Source of the DNA: Gammaproteobacteria bacterium
GTDB lineage: Bacteria > Pseudomonadota > Gammaproteobacteria > Pseudomonadales > Pseudohongiellaceae
Length of the DNA stretch: 64,000 nt
Reading direction: 5' to 3'
Assembly (NCBI GenBank): GCA_002711845.1
Contig: PASF01000006.1
Coordinates: 248,001 to 312,000, forward strand
In this document: positions 45,227 through 54,586 of the stretch, piece after piece
Layout: the number at the start of each line of letters is the position of its first letter
Numbering within the stretch: position 1 is the first letter of the stretch
Translations under genes and position numbers: made by a program
The notes under the pieces: model-generated
Seen by the model: only the letters and a program-made list of their open reading frames with translations
Database searches by the model: none
Told to the model about the DNA's origin: nothing

Positions 45227-47524
45227 TTACAGGTTACTGTAACGCTGCCGCAGTCTCTGCCGGATGATCTCGGCAATCGTGTTGACGACAAATGTCAGTG
45301 CCAGCAGCACCAGGGCGGCCAGGAACAGCACCCGGAAGTGCGACGAACCCACGGCCGTTTCGGGCAGCTCGACAGCAATATTGGCCGACAGCGTACGCAT
45401 GCCTTCGAAGATGTTGAAATTGACAACCGGGCTGTTACCGGTGGCCATCAGTACGATCATGGTCTCGCCAACGGCCCGGCCAAAACCCATCATCACCGCC
45501 GAAAAAATACCCGGGCTGGCTGTCGGCAGAACAACCCCCATGACTGTCTGCCAGCGTGTCGCACCCAGTGCCAGGGACCCCTGCGTCAGGTGTCGGGGCA
45601 CGGTGAACACCGCATCCTCAGCGATGGAGAAAATGGTCGGAATGACCGCAAAGCCCATGGCAATACCCACAATCAGAGCATTTCGCTGATCGTAGGTTAT
45701 CCCGATATCAGTGAACCACTGCCGCATGCTGCCATCAAAGAACCAGATTTCCACCCAGGGGCTGAGCTGGATGCACACGGTGCCAAACAGCAAAATCAGC
45801 GGCACCATCAGCGCCGCTTCCCAGCCATCGGGCACCCGGTTGCGAATGGCGCCCGGCAGGCGCCCCCACACATAGGCAAACAACAGCATCATCAGTGGCA
45901 TCAGGACAAAGAAACTGAAGATCGCAGGCAAGTGGTCTTCGACAAACGGTGCCAGCCACAGGCCAGCCAGAAAACCCAGAATAACCGTGGGCAGGGCTTC
46001 CATGATTTCGATACTGGGTTTAACCACGCCGCGCAGTTTCGGCGTCATGAAGTAGGCGGTGTAGATAGCACCGGCAATGGCCAGCGGCATGGCAAAGAGC
46101 ATGGCATAAAACGCCGCTTTCAGGGTGCCGACAGTCAACGGCATCAGGCTGAATTTGGATTCAAACTCGTCCGAACCCGACGAGGACTGCCAGATATACT
46201 CAGGATCGGCGCGGCCCTCGTACCAGACCTTGTTCCACAGGGCGTCCCAGGACAGCTGAGGGTGCTCATTCCAGAGATCGGCGCTGACCACCTGACCCTG
46301 GTCATTAAGCCACAACAGGCCCGTATTGATCTGGGAGATGGCGACCTGCTGCAGGGGCCTCTCGGCGACGCTTTCCAGAAACAGCGTACGGGCCGACGTG
46401 GCGTAATGAATACCCAGTTGGCCTGCGGCATCAACGACCACAAAGCCCTTGCGGGTGTATTCCGGCGCGATTGAGGTGATGGCCGCACCGTGCGAGTTGA
46501 ATTGCCGGACCTCTTCCAGGCCGTACTGATTCTGCGCGTCACGCACCAGGAACCACTGGCTCAACTCACCCTGCTCGGTGCCAAATACGATGGACACCGC
46601 ACCCACCAGGAATTCAGCGGCGGTCACCCGGCTGCCGCCACCGACGTCGACTGACTGGACCAGCCGCGCCTGCGCAGGTGTGGAAATATCGTAGTAATGC
46701 ACCTGGCCGCGGTCATCAAGCACAAACAGATTATCCAGGGATTTGTCCAGCAGCAGCTTTTGCGCACGTCCGGGGACCGCGGGCAGTGTGTTTACTGACC
46801 GGTTCACCTGCACGGCACCTGACAGCAGGTTGGTGCGGGTGGTGATATTGGCCAGCAGCAGCCGCCCGTCTTCAGTGACGGCCGCAACAGCGGTGCCGCC
46901 GGCGCCGCGCTGCATGTTCTCCACGGCGATCAGGCGCAGGGCGCTGCCCTGCTCATCAATCACGATGGGCGCCTCACCCAGGGGATATGTCATCTGCGGG
47001 TTGATACGCCTGATATCGTTCGGAAACGTGATCTGGAAATCATGGCGGGCAACGATCGCCTCACCATTGCTGAAGCCAAACGCCGCGGTATTGGAGATGG
47101 TTTCGGCAGAACCGAAACTGGTCACACGCGCACCGGCCGGCACCGGCATGGCAAAACGCTGCGACTCAACGCCGGTATTGGCGTTGAAAAACACGGCTTC
47201 ACCGCGATCCGTGTACTGAATGCCCAGCTCTTCATAGCGATCCAGCAGCAATTGAACCGTCTGTGCGCCGGTATCGGGAATAGTGTAACTGTCCTGTGGT
47301 GTTACCGCGGCGCCGCGCAAAATGGGCGCCACCTCGTAAAACAGGTAGATAAAGATGGTCGCCAGCGCCAGCACCACACCGTAACCTGCGGCCGTAATGC
47401 CCCAACGCGACATCTTGTCACGACGCATGCGCTTCCTGCGCAAAGCCTGGCGTCGATCATGGTCGGGCAACAGGCTTTTGCTGCTTTTGCCCGGGGCAGG
47501 TAAATCAGGGGAGGTGTCGGTCAT
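45227..47524 (-). CDS. pstC: Phosphate ABC transporter permease PstC (long form)
   Basis: 765 residues, much longer than E. coli PstC (about 320). A basic cytoplasmic tail (RRQALRRKRMRRDK) and one helix precede a large periplasmic part of about 380 residues with beta-propeller-like repeats (DRGQVHYYDI, DGRLLLANITT, DAAGQLGIHYA). The permease core then follows, with LALGATRWQTVMGVVLPTASPG as the PstB-contact loop. I chose the ATG at 47524 because a Pho box and -10 place the transcription start near 47578; the alternative TTG at 47566 would leave almost no leader. The extra domain may sense or regulate, but this is inference. Confidence 0.93.
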   Translation of the reverse strand: MTDTSPDLPAPGKSSKSLLPDHDRRQALRRKRMRRDKMSRWGITAAGYGVVLALATIFIYLFYEVAPILRGAAVTPQDSYTIPDTGAQTVQLLLDRYEELGIQYTDRGEAVFFNANTGVESQRFAMPVPAGARVTSFGSAETISNTAAFGFSNGEAIVARHDFQITFPNDIRRINPQMTYPLGEAPIVIDEQGSALRLIAVENMQRGAGGTAVAAVTEDGRLLLANITTRTNLLSGAVQVNRSVNTLPAVPGRAQKLLLDKSLDNLFVLDDRGQVHYYDISTPAQARLVQSVDVGGGSRVTAAEFLVGAVSIVFGTEQGELSQWFLVRDAQNQYGLEEVRQFNSHGAAITSIAPEYTRKGFVVVDAAGQLGIHYATSARTLFLESVAERPLQQVAISQINTGLLWLNDQGQVVSADLWNEHPQLSWDALWNKVWYEGRADPEYIWQSSSGSDEFESKFSLMPLTVGTLKAAFYAMLFAMPLAIAGAIYTAYFMTPKLRGVVKPSIEIMEALPTVILGFLAGLWLAPFVEDHLPAIFSFFVLMPLMMLLFAYVWGRLPGAIRNRVPDGWEAALMVPLILLFGTVCIQLSPWVEIWFFDGSMRQWFTDIGITYDQRNALIVGIAMGFAVIPTIFSIAEDAVFTVPRHLTQGSLALGATRWQTVMGVVLPTASPGIFSAVMMGFGRAVGETMIVLMATGNSPVVNFNIFEGMRTLSANIAVELPETAVGSSHFRVLFLAALVLLALTFVVNTIAEIIRQRLRQRYSNL

Positions 47525-47584
47525 CGGCGAGATTTGTCCTGGTTTTGAGTCTGATTCCAGCTTCAACGATCAATGTCGACGCGG

Positions 47585-47618
47585 ATCATATCAATTTATC
47601 ATGACGTTTTTGTGACAA
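47585..47618 (-). promoter_or_regulatory. Pho box and -10 upstream of pstC
   Basis: Minus strand: TTGTCACAAAAACGTCATG (47600-47618), two TGTCA-like half-sites 11 bases apart as in the PhoB box. After nine bases comes TATGAT (47585-47590), a good -10. The predicted transcription start is about 54 bases before the pstC ATG. So pstCAB appears to have its own PhoB-controlled promoter in addition to that of pstS. Confidence 0.75.
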
Positions 47619-47634
47619 AGCTGTCTTATTCCCC

Positions 47635-47658
47635 AAAAAAAGGTCGACATCCTTGTCG
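47635..47658 (-). terminator. Weak terminator-like hairpin after pstS
   Basis: On the minus strand a 5-bp stem CGACA/TGTCG with an AGGA loop is followed by ACC and seven Ts. It lies between pstS and the pstC Pho box and could reduce read-through from pstS into pstC, giving the periplasmic binding protein in excess. Confidence 0.4.
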
Positions 47659-47720
47659 TTCAATCTTCCCAGGGGAGAGTCTGCAGACTAGATCATCTGC
47701 ATGACACGTTGATGACAGGC

Positions 47721-48698
47721 TTACTCAATCCCCAATTCTGCCAGTATCCGGTTGGTCAGCACCGCGGGCAGCGTAACAAACCCGTCTCGATCTACCACTT
47801 CCTGACCCTGCTTGCTGTACAACATTTTGACAAACTCCCGGGTCATCGGGTCCAGCGGGCGATTGGGGTGTTTGTTGATGTAGACAAACAGGTAGCGGGA
47901 CAGCGGATAATCGCCACTGGCGGCATTCTCAGGGGTCGCTTCAAAGACCGGGCCACCTTGGGTTGCCGCCAGCGGTATCACACGCACACCCGAGGTGCGA
48001 TAACCAATGCCGGAATAGCCGATACCGTTGATGGACTCGGTGACGCCCTGCACGACGGACGAAGAACCAGGCTGCTCATTGATGCTGGATTTGAAATCAC
48101 CGCCGCACAAGGCATTGTCCTTGAAGAAGCCGTAGGTGCCGGACACGGCGTTGCGGCTATACAGCGCAAAATCACGGTTTTGCCAGTCACCGGTCAGGCC
48201 GAGCTGGCCCCACCGGGTAACATCCTCACTGTAGCCGCACCGGCGGGTAGCCGAGAATATCGCGTCAACCTCTGGCAAACTGAGACTTTCAATGGGGTTA
48301 TCACGGTTGACATACACCGCCAGCATATCCACCGCCACAGGCAGTTCGGTGGGTGGGTAGCCGAATCTTTCTTCGAACGCCTGGATTTCGGACTGTCGCA
48401 TGCCGCGGCTCATGGGCGCCAGCATGGCTGTGCCTTCGGTCAGTGCGGGCGGCGCAGTTGACGAACCGGCGCCCTGAATCTGCACATTGACATTCGGGTA
48501 AAATTTGTTGAACTCCTCCGCCCACAATGTCATCAGATTGTTGAGTGTGTCGGAACCGATACTGGACAGGTTGCCGGAAACGCCGGAGACGCGCTCGTAA
48601 TCAGGCAGATTCGGATCAACATCGGCAGCCACGTGGGCCGACAGTGACAGGGAACCCGCTACCGCAATGGCAGCAAAAGCTTGTTTATATTTCAACAT
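47721..48698 (-). CDS. pstS: Phosphate-binding protein PstS
   Basis: A 325-residue periplasmic phosphate-binding protein with a signal peptide (MLKYKQAFAAIAVAGSLSLS to HVAA). Typical ligand regions are visible: SSIGSDTLNNLM, GAGSSTAPPALTEGTAML with the phosphate-binding Ser/Thr, and SRNAVSGTYGFFKD. Residues CGY...ALCGG supply Cys that could form a disulfide. It delivers phosphate to PstCAB in the inner membrane. The gene is the first of the pst cluster and has a Pho box 67-85 bases upstream. Confidence 0.95.
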   Translation of the reverse strand: MLKYKQAFAAIAVAGSLSLSAHVAADVDPNLPDYERVSGVSGNLSSIGSDTLNNLMTLWAEEFNKFYPNVNVQIQGAGSSTAPPALTEGTAMLAPMSRGMRQSEIQAFEERFGYPPTELPVAVDMLAVYVNRDNPIESLSLPEVDAIFSATRRCGYSEDVTRWGQLGLTGDWQNRDFALYSRNAVSGTYGFFKDNALCGGDFKSSINEQPGSSSVVQGVTESINGIGYSGIGYRTSGVRVIPLAATQGGPVFEATPENAASGDYPLSRYLFVYINKHPNRPLDPMTREFVKMLYSKQGQEVVDRDGFVTLPAVLTNRILAELGIE

Positions 48699-48749
48699 CA
48701 GTACGATCTCCTTCAGGGCAACGAAAGTGAATCAGCGATCACGTGCGCC

Positions 48750-48783
48750 ACTATAACGATGATGTATGACAGATATATGACAA
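48750..48783 (-). promoter_or_regulatory. Pho box and -10 upstream of pstS
   Basis: Minus strand: TTGTCATATATCTGTCATA (48765-48783), nearly the consensus PhoB box, followed nine bases later by TATAGT (48750-48755). A third half-site, TGTCAGC, lies just upstream, so PhoB could bind in more than one dimer. The predicted leader is about 45 bases. Confidence 0.85.
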
Positions 48784-48798
48784 AGCTGACATACAAGG

Positions 48799-50475
48799 TC
48801 AATCAGCGCCGATTGCTGACGTCGGCTCATTGGTCCCAGCCGCGACATCAGCGGCCACCTTGCCAGCCACTGCCGGCACTGCGCGGCCCAGTTCGGTAAG
48901 CCGGACGGCGATGCGGGTAGCACGTTCCGCCAGCCGCAACATCATGCGCAAGCTGTCAATCGCCGGGTTGAGGCGCTGAACCGGCAAGCGTCCCCGAACA
49001 CTGGCGTTCAGCAGTTCAGTTTTCAGGTCTCGCCAGGTGACTCGCAGAGCCTGGTAGGCCTCGTCTACCTCGTCGGGACTGAAGTCGGGCCGGTCAGGGT
49101 TGCAGTGCGCCAGATGCTTGAGCACGGCAGCCCGGTAAGCCAGTATGCGCTCACCGTCCTCAGTGTGCAGCAGATATTCAACATCGGCATCGGTTTCTGC
49201 GCTGCTCTGGGCATGCACGACGGCGTCATCGATGTAATTGGCAATCCGCAGTATCATCGGCAACTGCATCGCCACATCAGTGCCCAGACGCTCCTTTTCC
49301 AGGTCTGTCACCGATTTTTCCACATACCGCACCAATTGCAGAATGCCGTCGTGTTGCGCCAGCAACTCAGGCGCCGGCGCCCCCTCGCTGTTCAGCGCAT
49401 CGACGGCATGCAGGCGGGTCAGGTCGGCCATGCGCTTGAGCTCGAGAAAAAAAGCATCCATGGCCAGCGTCGGCGACACCATGACATTGCTGTCCAGATA
49501 TTGTGGTCGCCCAAGGGTTTCGGACAACACCACGAACCGGCGTTCCAGCCACACACTGACGTGTTTCATCAAGGGGATCAGCAACAGCACCCCCAGCACA
49601 TTAAAACTGGTGTGGAACAGGGCCAGGCTGAAAGCGGGATACTGCTGCATACCGGCCCAAACCGATGGCAGCCAGATCACCACGGGCAGCAACATGATGC
49701 CCAGCACCGCGTTAAAGCCATTGATAATGACGTGGCCGGCGGCCACGCGCCGGGCATTGGATGTCGCGCCAATAACAGCCAGCGCAGATGTCGAGGTGGT
49801 ACCCACCGTCGCACCAATCGCGGCCGCTGCGGCCGCGGGGAAGCTGATCACGCCCCCGGTCAGCGCGGTCAGAGTTATGGCTATGGCCGCACTGGAGGAT
49901 TGTGTCAGCAGCGTCATCGCAAAACCGACACCCACAAAAATAACAGCACTGGCAAAGCCCTCGGGGGACAGGCTGGCCAGGTCCATTGTCTGCGCAAAGC
50001 CTTCGAACGCCCCGCGTAAAAAATCGATGCCAATAAAAAACAGCCCGAAGCCGGCAATGGCCTCGCCCAGCGCGCCAAGGCGACGTGACGGCCCCACCAG
50101 TCGCAACACCATACCGGCGCCCACCAGCGGCAACGCAAATGCCGTGATGCTGAACTGAAACCCGACCATTGATACCAGCCAGCCGGTCATGGTGGTGCCC
50201 ACCGTGGCGCCCAGCACAACGCCCAGCGCCTGCTGGATGTTCAACAGACCGGCATTGACAAAACCGATGGTGGCGACCGTCACGGCACTGGAGGACTGCA
50301 CCAGACTGGTGAGCAATGCGCCTGAAAAAATGCCACGCCAGATGGTGGCGGTAGACCGTCCAAGGATGTCTCTCAGGGCGCCACCTGCCGCCAGTTTAAG
50401 ACCATCGGTGATCATCGATACCGCTAACAGAAACAGGCCGAGACCGCCGGCCAGCGTGCCAAGTGCAATCAGCAT
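48799..50475 (-). CDS. Na/Pi cotransporter family protein with PhoU-like C-terminal domain
   Basis: 558 residues. The first 310 are membrane helices in two repeats with the SLVQSSSAVT and LLTQSSSAAI motifs that bind sodium and phosphate in NptA/type II Na/Pi proteins. Residues 340-540 form a helical PhoU-like domain (LELKRMADLTRLHAVDAL; LRIANYIDDAVVHA). I chose the second of two close ATGs (50475) because GGGAGA lies six bases before it but directly abuts the first (50481). It sits between purU and pstS on the same strand. No Pho box is seen in the 67 bases upstream, so it may be read from purU or act constitutively. Confidence 0.92.
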   Translation of the reverse strand: MLIALGTLAGGLGLFLLAVSMITDGLKLAAGGALRDILGRSTATIWRGIFSGALLTSLVQSSSAVTVATIGFVNAGLLNIQQALGVVLGATVGTTMTGWLVSMVGFQFSITAFALPLVGAGMVLRLVGPSRRLGALGEAIAGFGLFFIGIDFLRGAFEGFAQTMDLASLSPEGFASAVIFVGVGFAMTLLTQSSSAAIAITLTALTGGVISFPAAAAAAIGATVGTTSTSALAVIGATSNARRVAAGHVIINGFNAVLGIMLLPVVIWLPSVWAGMQQYPAFSLALFHTSFNVLGVLLLIPLMKHVSVWLERRFVVLSETLGRPQYLDSNVMVSPTLAMDAFFLELKRMADLTRLHAVDALNSEGAPAPELLAQHDGILQLVRYVEKSVTDLEKERLGTDVAMQLPMILRIANYIDDAVVHAQSSAETDADVEYLLHTEDGERILAYRAAVLKHLAHCNPDRPDFSPDEVDEAYQALRVTWRDLKTELLNASVRGRLPVQRLNPAIDSLRMMLRLAERATRIAVRLTELGRAVPAVAGKVAADVAAGTNEPTSAIGAD

Positions 50476-50542
50476 TAACATTCTCCCGGGGCGTGTACTG
50501 CCTTATGCTACATCAGGAACCCGTGCCGTGGTGGCCCATGTC

Positions 50543-51421
50543 TTACCTGAACACCACGGTTTTGTTGCCATTGACGATGATACGATGCTCGCAGTGCCAT
50601 TTAAGTGCGCGGGCAAACGCGGCACACTCCGCGTCCCGACCAATCTGCATCAATTCATCGATATCGAAATTGTGATCAATGCGTTCGACGGCCTGTTCAA
50701 TAATGGGCCCCTCGTCAAGGTCTGTGGTGACGTAGTGCGCGGTTGCACCAATGATTTTGACGCCGCGCATGTAGGCTTGGCGATAGGGATTGGCGCCTTT
50801 GAAACCGGGCAGAAAGGAGTGGTGAATATTGATAACACGACCCGCCATCACTTCGCACATGCGCGGCGACAGAATCTGCATGTAGCGCGCCAGACCCAGT
50901 ACATCCACCTGTTTGCGGGTGACAATATCAAGCATGGCGGCTTCCTGCGCCGCCTTGGTTGCCGGCGTCAGGGGCAGGTAAAAATAGTCCAGCCCGTACC
51001 ATTCCGTGATACCACGCATGCCCTCATGATTGGATACCACACCCACCACGTCGGCCGGCAACGCGCCGGCACTCCAGCGATGCAGAATGTCATTCAGGCA
51101 GTGTCCGTGACGTGACACAGCCAACAGCAGCCTGGGCCGCTTGCTCAAATCAAAAAAATTCCACTGCATGTCGAAACGGGCAGCAATGTTGCTGAAATCC
51201 TCATCGAGCTTGTCGGTGGCTGGCAGGTGCGCCTCCACTTCCTCAAACTCCACCCGCATGAAGAACCGGTCGATGACCGGGTCACGGTGCTGCGCCGCTT
51301 CACTGATGGTTGCCCCGCGCTGATACAGGAAATCACTGACCGCGCGAACGATGCCGTTTGCCTCCGGGCACGATACCGTCAGCACATATTTGCCTCTGCT
51401 GTCTGTTGCCATAACTACCAT
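50543..51421 (-). CDS. purU: Formyltetrahydrofolate deformylase PurU
   Basis: A 292-residue enzyme that hydrolyses 10-formyl-THF to formate and THF. An N-terminal ACT domain (YVLTVSCPEANGIVRAVSDFL) is followed by the formyltransferase-like catalytic domain with VSNHEGMR, the INIHHSFLPGFKGANPY active-site segment (Asn and His) and GATAHYVTTDLDEGPII with the catalytic Asp. An ATG nine bases downstream (51412) is an equally likely start. Formate and one-carbon balance also link it to folD and the formaldehyde genes in this window, though they are not close. Confidence 0.95.
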   Translation of the reverse strand: MVVMATDSRGKYVLTVSCPEANGIVRAVSDFLYQRGATISEAAQHRDPVIDRFFMRVEFEEVEAHLPATDKLDEDFSNIAARFDMQWNFFDLSKRPRLLLAVSRHGHCLNDILHRWSAGALPADVVGVVSNHEGMRGITEWYGLDYFYLPLTPATKAAQEAAMLDIVTRKQVDVLGLARYMQILSPRMCEVMAGRVINIHHSFLPGFKGANPYRQAYMRGVKIIGATAHYVTTDLDEGPIIEQAVERIDHNFDIDELMQIGRDAECAAFARALKWHCEHRIIVNGNKTVVFR

Positions 51422-51590
51422 TTTCCCTAACGTCTGCGGGTCACCCGCTGGCCGGAGGCGAATAGTAGCATTTTTCCCCGATGGATTAACCCCGCCCCCC
51501 GATCAGGGGGTGCCCGCCAACAGGCGAATGCCCTACGCTACTGCGGTGCAATGAACCTCAACGAATCAAGATGGCAATGGAGTAAGAGTC

Positions 51591-52628
51591 ATGACAATTT
51601 TCAGAAATGCAGTACGCCGGGTACTGGCCCCCTGCGTAGCGGGCGCCCTGATATTGGGCAGCAGCGCGGTGCTTGCGCAATCAACGTCAATACCGGCGTC
51701 GCTGGAGGGAACCTATTCGTTGACTTTCGGATCAGCCCAGGCAGGCGCGCCGCTGACAGACGGCACCACCGTGGACATGGTGATCGCCGCCGGTGGCACC
51801 GTCTGCATCGCCGACCTGGTGTTGAGCAGTCCGACCGTCTCCGGCGCTGAGGCGACCTGGAGCATACCGGCACTGGGTGTCAAACTGGCCGTTTCCGATG
51901 TAACCTCGGGCAGCTTCAATGAAGCCAACGTCATGTCCACATCCGATGTCTTCCTTGGCCAGTTTACCGGCAGCAAAACCAGCAACTCCACCCGTTGTGG
52001 CTTGCTGGGCGGCACCCCGCCGAACATGAACCAGGTCAGCCAGCTGATGACCAAGGCGGAAGAGCTGTATGCCGACCTGTTCCCGAGCACATCCGTGAAT
52101 GCCGCGTTCAGCATTCTGGATGGCTTTGTCTATCGTTACTATCCCAGCACCACGACCTATATCGGTATCAAGGACAATACGGTGTATGTCATGGGCGGCG
52201 AGTTTGGTGACGCACCGGTGACCATTGGCACCCTCGCCAATACTCTGGCTGAATTGACCGGACAGCCCGTTGACCCCATTGAGGAACCGGTGGTGGAAGT
52301 CCCCGACGGCGACTATTCCCTCACCATTGCGGGCACGGTCTCATCCAGTGGTGTCAGCACACCGTTCACCTTTAAAATCGACAGCATTCCGGCGCCAGGC
52401 AACACCGAACTGGACAGTCTGGAAGACGACGTGCGAAAGGCGCTGGATGATGCCGAAGGTGTTGATTCCAGTACCTTCAGCAGCTTCCAGATCAGTGAAG
52501 TCAGTGTCGCTGACAGTCGGGTGTTCTACCGGGCACAATTCTCGGCAACCACCACGACACAAACGGTGATCGGCCCGATCACGACCAATGTGGCCTACAA
52601 CCTGACGTTTGAATACCTGAAGAAATAG
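51591..52628 (+). CDS. Exported protein of unknown function with Tyr-rich motif
   Basis: 345 residues with a signal peptide (MTIFRNAVRRVLAPCVAGAL to VLAQ). Residues 30-140 are a Ser/Thr/Ala-rich, beta-type domain with two Cys (TVCIAD, TRCGLLGG). Next is a segment with AEELYADLFPSTS and RYYPSTTTYIGIKDNTVYVMGGEFGD (quoted in parts), a motif shared by many secreted proteobacterial proteins of unknown role. After a Pro/Glu linker (PVDPIEEPVVEVPDG) a second beta-type domain of about 100 residues follows. I do not recognise the function. It has its own terminator and no operon partner. Confidence 0.8.
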   Translation: MTIFRNAVRRVLAPCVAGALILGSSAVLAQSTSIPASLEGTYSLTFGSAQAGAPLTDGTTVDMVIAAGGTVCIADLVLSSPTVSGAEATWSIPALGVKLAVSDVTSGSFNEANVMSTSDVFLGQFTGSKTSNSTRCGLLGGTPPNMNQVSQLMTKAEELYADLFPSTSVNAAFSILDGFVYRYYPSTTTYIGIKDNTVYVMGGEFGDAPVTIGTLANTLAELTGQPVDPIEEPVVEVPDGDYSLTIAGTVSSSGVSTPFTFKIDSIPAPGNTELDSLEDDVRKALDDAEGVDSSTFSSFQISEVSVADSRVFYRAQFSATTTTQTVIGPITTNVAYNLTFEYLKK

Positions 52629-52651
52629 GCTTAGCAGATCGCTCGGGCGCA

Positions 52652-52688
52652 AGAGGTTGTTGTCGACTGGCAACAACCTCTTTTTTTA
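52652..52688 (+). terminator. Terminator after the exported protein gene
   Basis: Stem GAGGTTGTTG/CAACAACCTC with an 8-base loop followed by seven Ts, 24 bases after the stop codon. Confidence 0.92.
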
Positions 52689-52715
52689 TCGGCAACGCCG
52701 CGCTATGCTGTCATC

Positions 52716-53123
52716 ATGAACTCATTCAAGCGACGCTATCCGGCATACCTGTTAGTCATCGGCCTCTTCATACTCAGCGGCACCAGTGCCTCGGCGCAAG
52801 ACCTCAGCGGTCAATGGCGTGGCACCCTGGTAGCCGCCCAGTACGATCCCATTGACGTGGTCTTTAACCTGAACATGGCAGGCAGTGACGCCGGGCATAC
52901 CGGCACCCTGGACATTCCCAGCCAGTTTCGCAGCGGGCTGCCCATCGACAGCATCAGCATCCGCGACCGGCAAATCACGATCCGGCTCAGCAGTATTCAG
53001 GTTGAGTACTATGGCAATCTGGTCCTGGCCGACAATGGCGACGTCATCGCCATCGAGGGTGACTGGAGCCAGTCCGGGGAATATGTCCCGCTGCGCCTGG
53101 TCGCCAGCACTGCCCCCGGCTAA
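52716..53123 (+). CDS. Small exported beta-rich protein
   Basis: 135 residues with a signal peptide (YLLVIGLFILSGTSASAQ). The mature part begins DLSGQWRGTLVAAQYDPIDV and continues as alternating strands (VVFNLNMAG, GHTGTLDIPSQFRSG, NLVLADNGDVIAIEG). This resembles the lipocalin-like domain of uncharacterised exported proteins that often start with GxWxG. No catalytic residues are recognisable. Confidence 0.75.
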   Translation: MNSFKRRYPAYLLVIGLFILSGTSASAQDLSGQWRGTLVAAQYDPIDVVFNLNMAGSDAGHTGTLDIPSQFRSGLPIDSISIRDRQITIRLSSIQVEYYGNLVLADNGDVIAIEGDWSQSGEYVPLRLVASTAPG

Positions 53124-53172
53124 ATGTGGCGTGTTATCCACTAACCGGCCTGAAAATTTTCGGGAGAACGTT

Positions 53173-53592
53173 ATGAAATACCTTCACACCATGGTGCGCG
53201 TCAGCAGTCTGGAGGCATCACTGGATTTTTACTGTAACAAACTGGGATTCAGGGAACTGAGTCGGCGGGACAATGAATCGGGCCGTTTCACCCTAGTTTT
53301 TCTGGCAGCCGAGGGCGACGAACACGCCCAGATCGAACTGACCTACAATTGGGATCCGGAACTATACAGCGAAGGCCGCAACTTTGGTCACCTGGCCTAC
53401 CGCGTCGACAACATCTACGACCTGTGTGCGTCTCTGCAGCGCCAGGGCGTCGCCATCAACCGGCCACCGCGCGATGGCCGGATGGCCTTTATCCGGTCAC
53501 CAGACAACATCTCCATTGAACTGTTGCAGGCGGGCGACCCTCTGCCGCCTCAAGAACCCTGGGTCAGTATGCCCAATACCGGCAAATGGTAG
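53173..53592 (+). CDS. gloA: Lactoylglutathione lyase (glyoxalase I)
   Basis: A 139-residue VOC-fold metalloenzyme that converts the methylglyoxal-glutathione hemithioacetal to S-lactoylglutathione. The four metal ligands are at the usual places: H5 in YLHTMVRV, E55 in QIELTYN, H73 in FGHLAYRV and E116 in SIELLQ. The segment SLDFYCNKLGF is typical. The start at 53173 has GGGAG six bases upstream; the frame is open upstream but crosses the previous gene. Glutathione-dependent detoxification matches the fghA/frmA genes elsewhere in the window. Confidence 0.93.
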   Translation: MKYLHTMVRVSSLEASLDFYCNKLGFRELSRRDNESGRFTLVFLAAEGDEHAQIELTYNWDPELYSEGRNFGHLAYRVDNIYDLCASLQRQGVAINRPPRDGRMAFIRSPDNISIELLQAGDPLPPQEPWVSMPNTGKW

Positions 53593-53652
53593 CTTGAGCC
53601 ACTGACGGTGCTCGTTTATGATTGCCTCCTTTACAGAACAGGGGCTCTCATC

Positions 53653-54534
53653 ATGCAACTACTCGACGGCAAACAGACCGCGGAAACGATCAAGGCACAG
53701 ATAGCCGAACAGGTTGATGAACTCCGCGCCCAAGGCGGAAAAATTCCACATCTGGCGGCAGTCCTGGTTGGCCATGACGGCGCCAGCGAGACCTACGTCA
53801 ATAACAAGGTGCTGGCCTGCGAACGTGTAGGTTTCAAATCAACGCTGGTGCGTCTGGACAGTGACGTCAGTGAGGCGGCACTGCTCGCCGAAATCGACAA
53901 ACTGAACAACGACAGCGACATTGATGGCTTTATCGTTCAGCTGCCCCTGCCCGCCCACATCAATGAAACCCGCATTACCCTGGCGATCGACCCGGCCAAG
54001 GACGTCGATGGCTTCTGCCCTGAGAATGTAGGCCGCCTGTGCCTGGGCCTGCCGACATTCATCTCGGCAACGCCCAACGGCATCATGGAGTTGCTACGCC
54101 ATCACAATATCGACACCGAAGGTAAACACTGTGTCGTCATCGGGCGCAGCAACATCGTCGGCACGCCAATGTCACTGCTGATGTCGCGCAATACCAGCCC
54201 GGGTAACAGCACCGTGACCCTGGTGCACAGCCGCACCCGGGATATGGCGGCGATCTGTCGCAGCGCCGATATCCTCATTGTTGCCATTGGCAAAGCCGAG
54301 TTTGTCGGTGCGGACATGGTCAAGGACGGTGCCGTGGTCATTGATGTCGGCATCACCCGCTTGCCGGATGCCAGCAAAAAATCCGGCTATCGGCTGGCCG
54401 GGGACGTCGACTTTGCCGCCGTCAAGGACAAGTGCAGCTGGATTACGCCAGTGCCAGGCGGTGTGGGCCCTATGACCATCGTTTCCCTGCTGCAGAACAC
54501 GCTGAAAGCACAATCGTTGCGGCAGCATTTTTAG
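53653..54534 (+). CDS. folD: Methylenetetrahydrofolate dehydrogenase/cyclohydrolase FolD
   Basis: A 293-residue bifunctional enzyme of one-carbon metabolism that oxidises 5,10-methylene-THF to methenyl-THF (NADP+) and hydrolyses it to 10-formyl-THF. Characteristic sequences are the Tyr/Lys catalytic segment [36 protein letters not shown], the Rossmann [14 protein letters not shown] and the C-terminal [12 protein letters not shown]. The ATG at 53653 gives the usual N-terminus ([14 protein letters not shown]). Confidence 0.96.
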   Translation: MQLLDGKQTAETIKAQIAEQVDELRAQGGKIPHLAAVLVGHDGASETYVNNKVLACERVGFKSTLVRLDSDVSEAALLAEIDKLNNDSDIDGFIVQLPLPAHINETRITLAIDPAKDVDGFCPENVGRLCLGLPTFISATPNGIMELLRHHNIDTEGKHCVVIGRSNIVGTPMSLLMSRNTSPGNSTVTLVHSRTRDMAAICRSADILIVAIGKAEFVGADMVKDGAVVIDVGITRLPDASKKSGYRLAGDVDFAAVKDKCSWITPVPGGVGPMTIVSLLQNTLKAQSLRQHF

Positions 54535-54586
54535 TGCGCCATCGGCAACGTTGACAACCGGCCTCCTACCTGAACAGGACAATCAC

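Noticed and set aside
44450-46474. A 674-codon open frame on the plus strand opposite pstA and pstC
   Set aside because: It is fully antisense to two well-supported genes, is rich in His, Gln and Arg as expected from reversed GC-rich codons, and has no recognisable domain or ribosome-binding site.
52885-53172. N-terminal extension of the glyoxalase gene
   Set aside because: It overlaps the upstream exported-protein gene in another frame; the start at 53173 has a good ribosome-binding site and matches GloA length.
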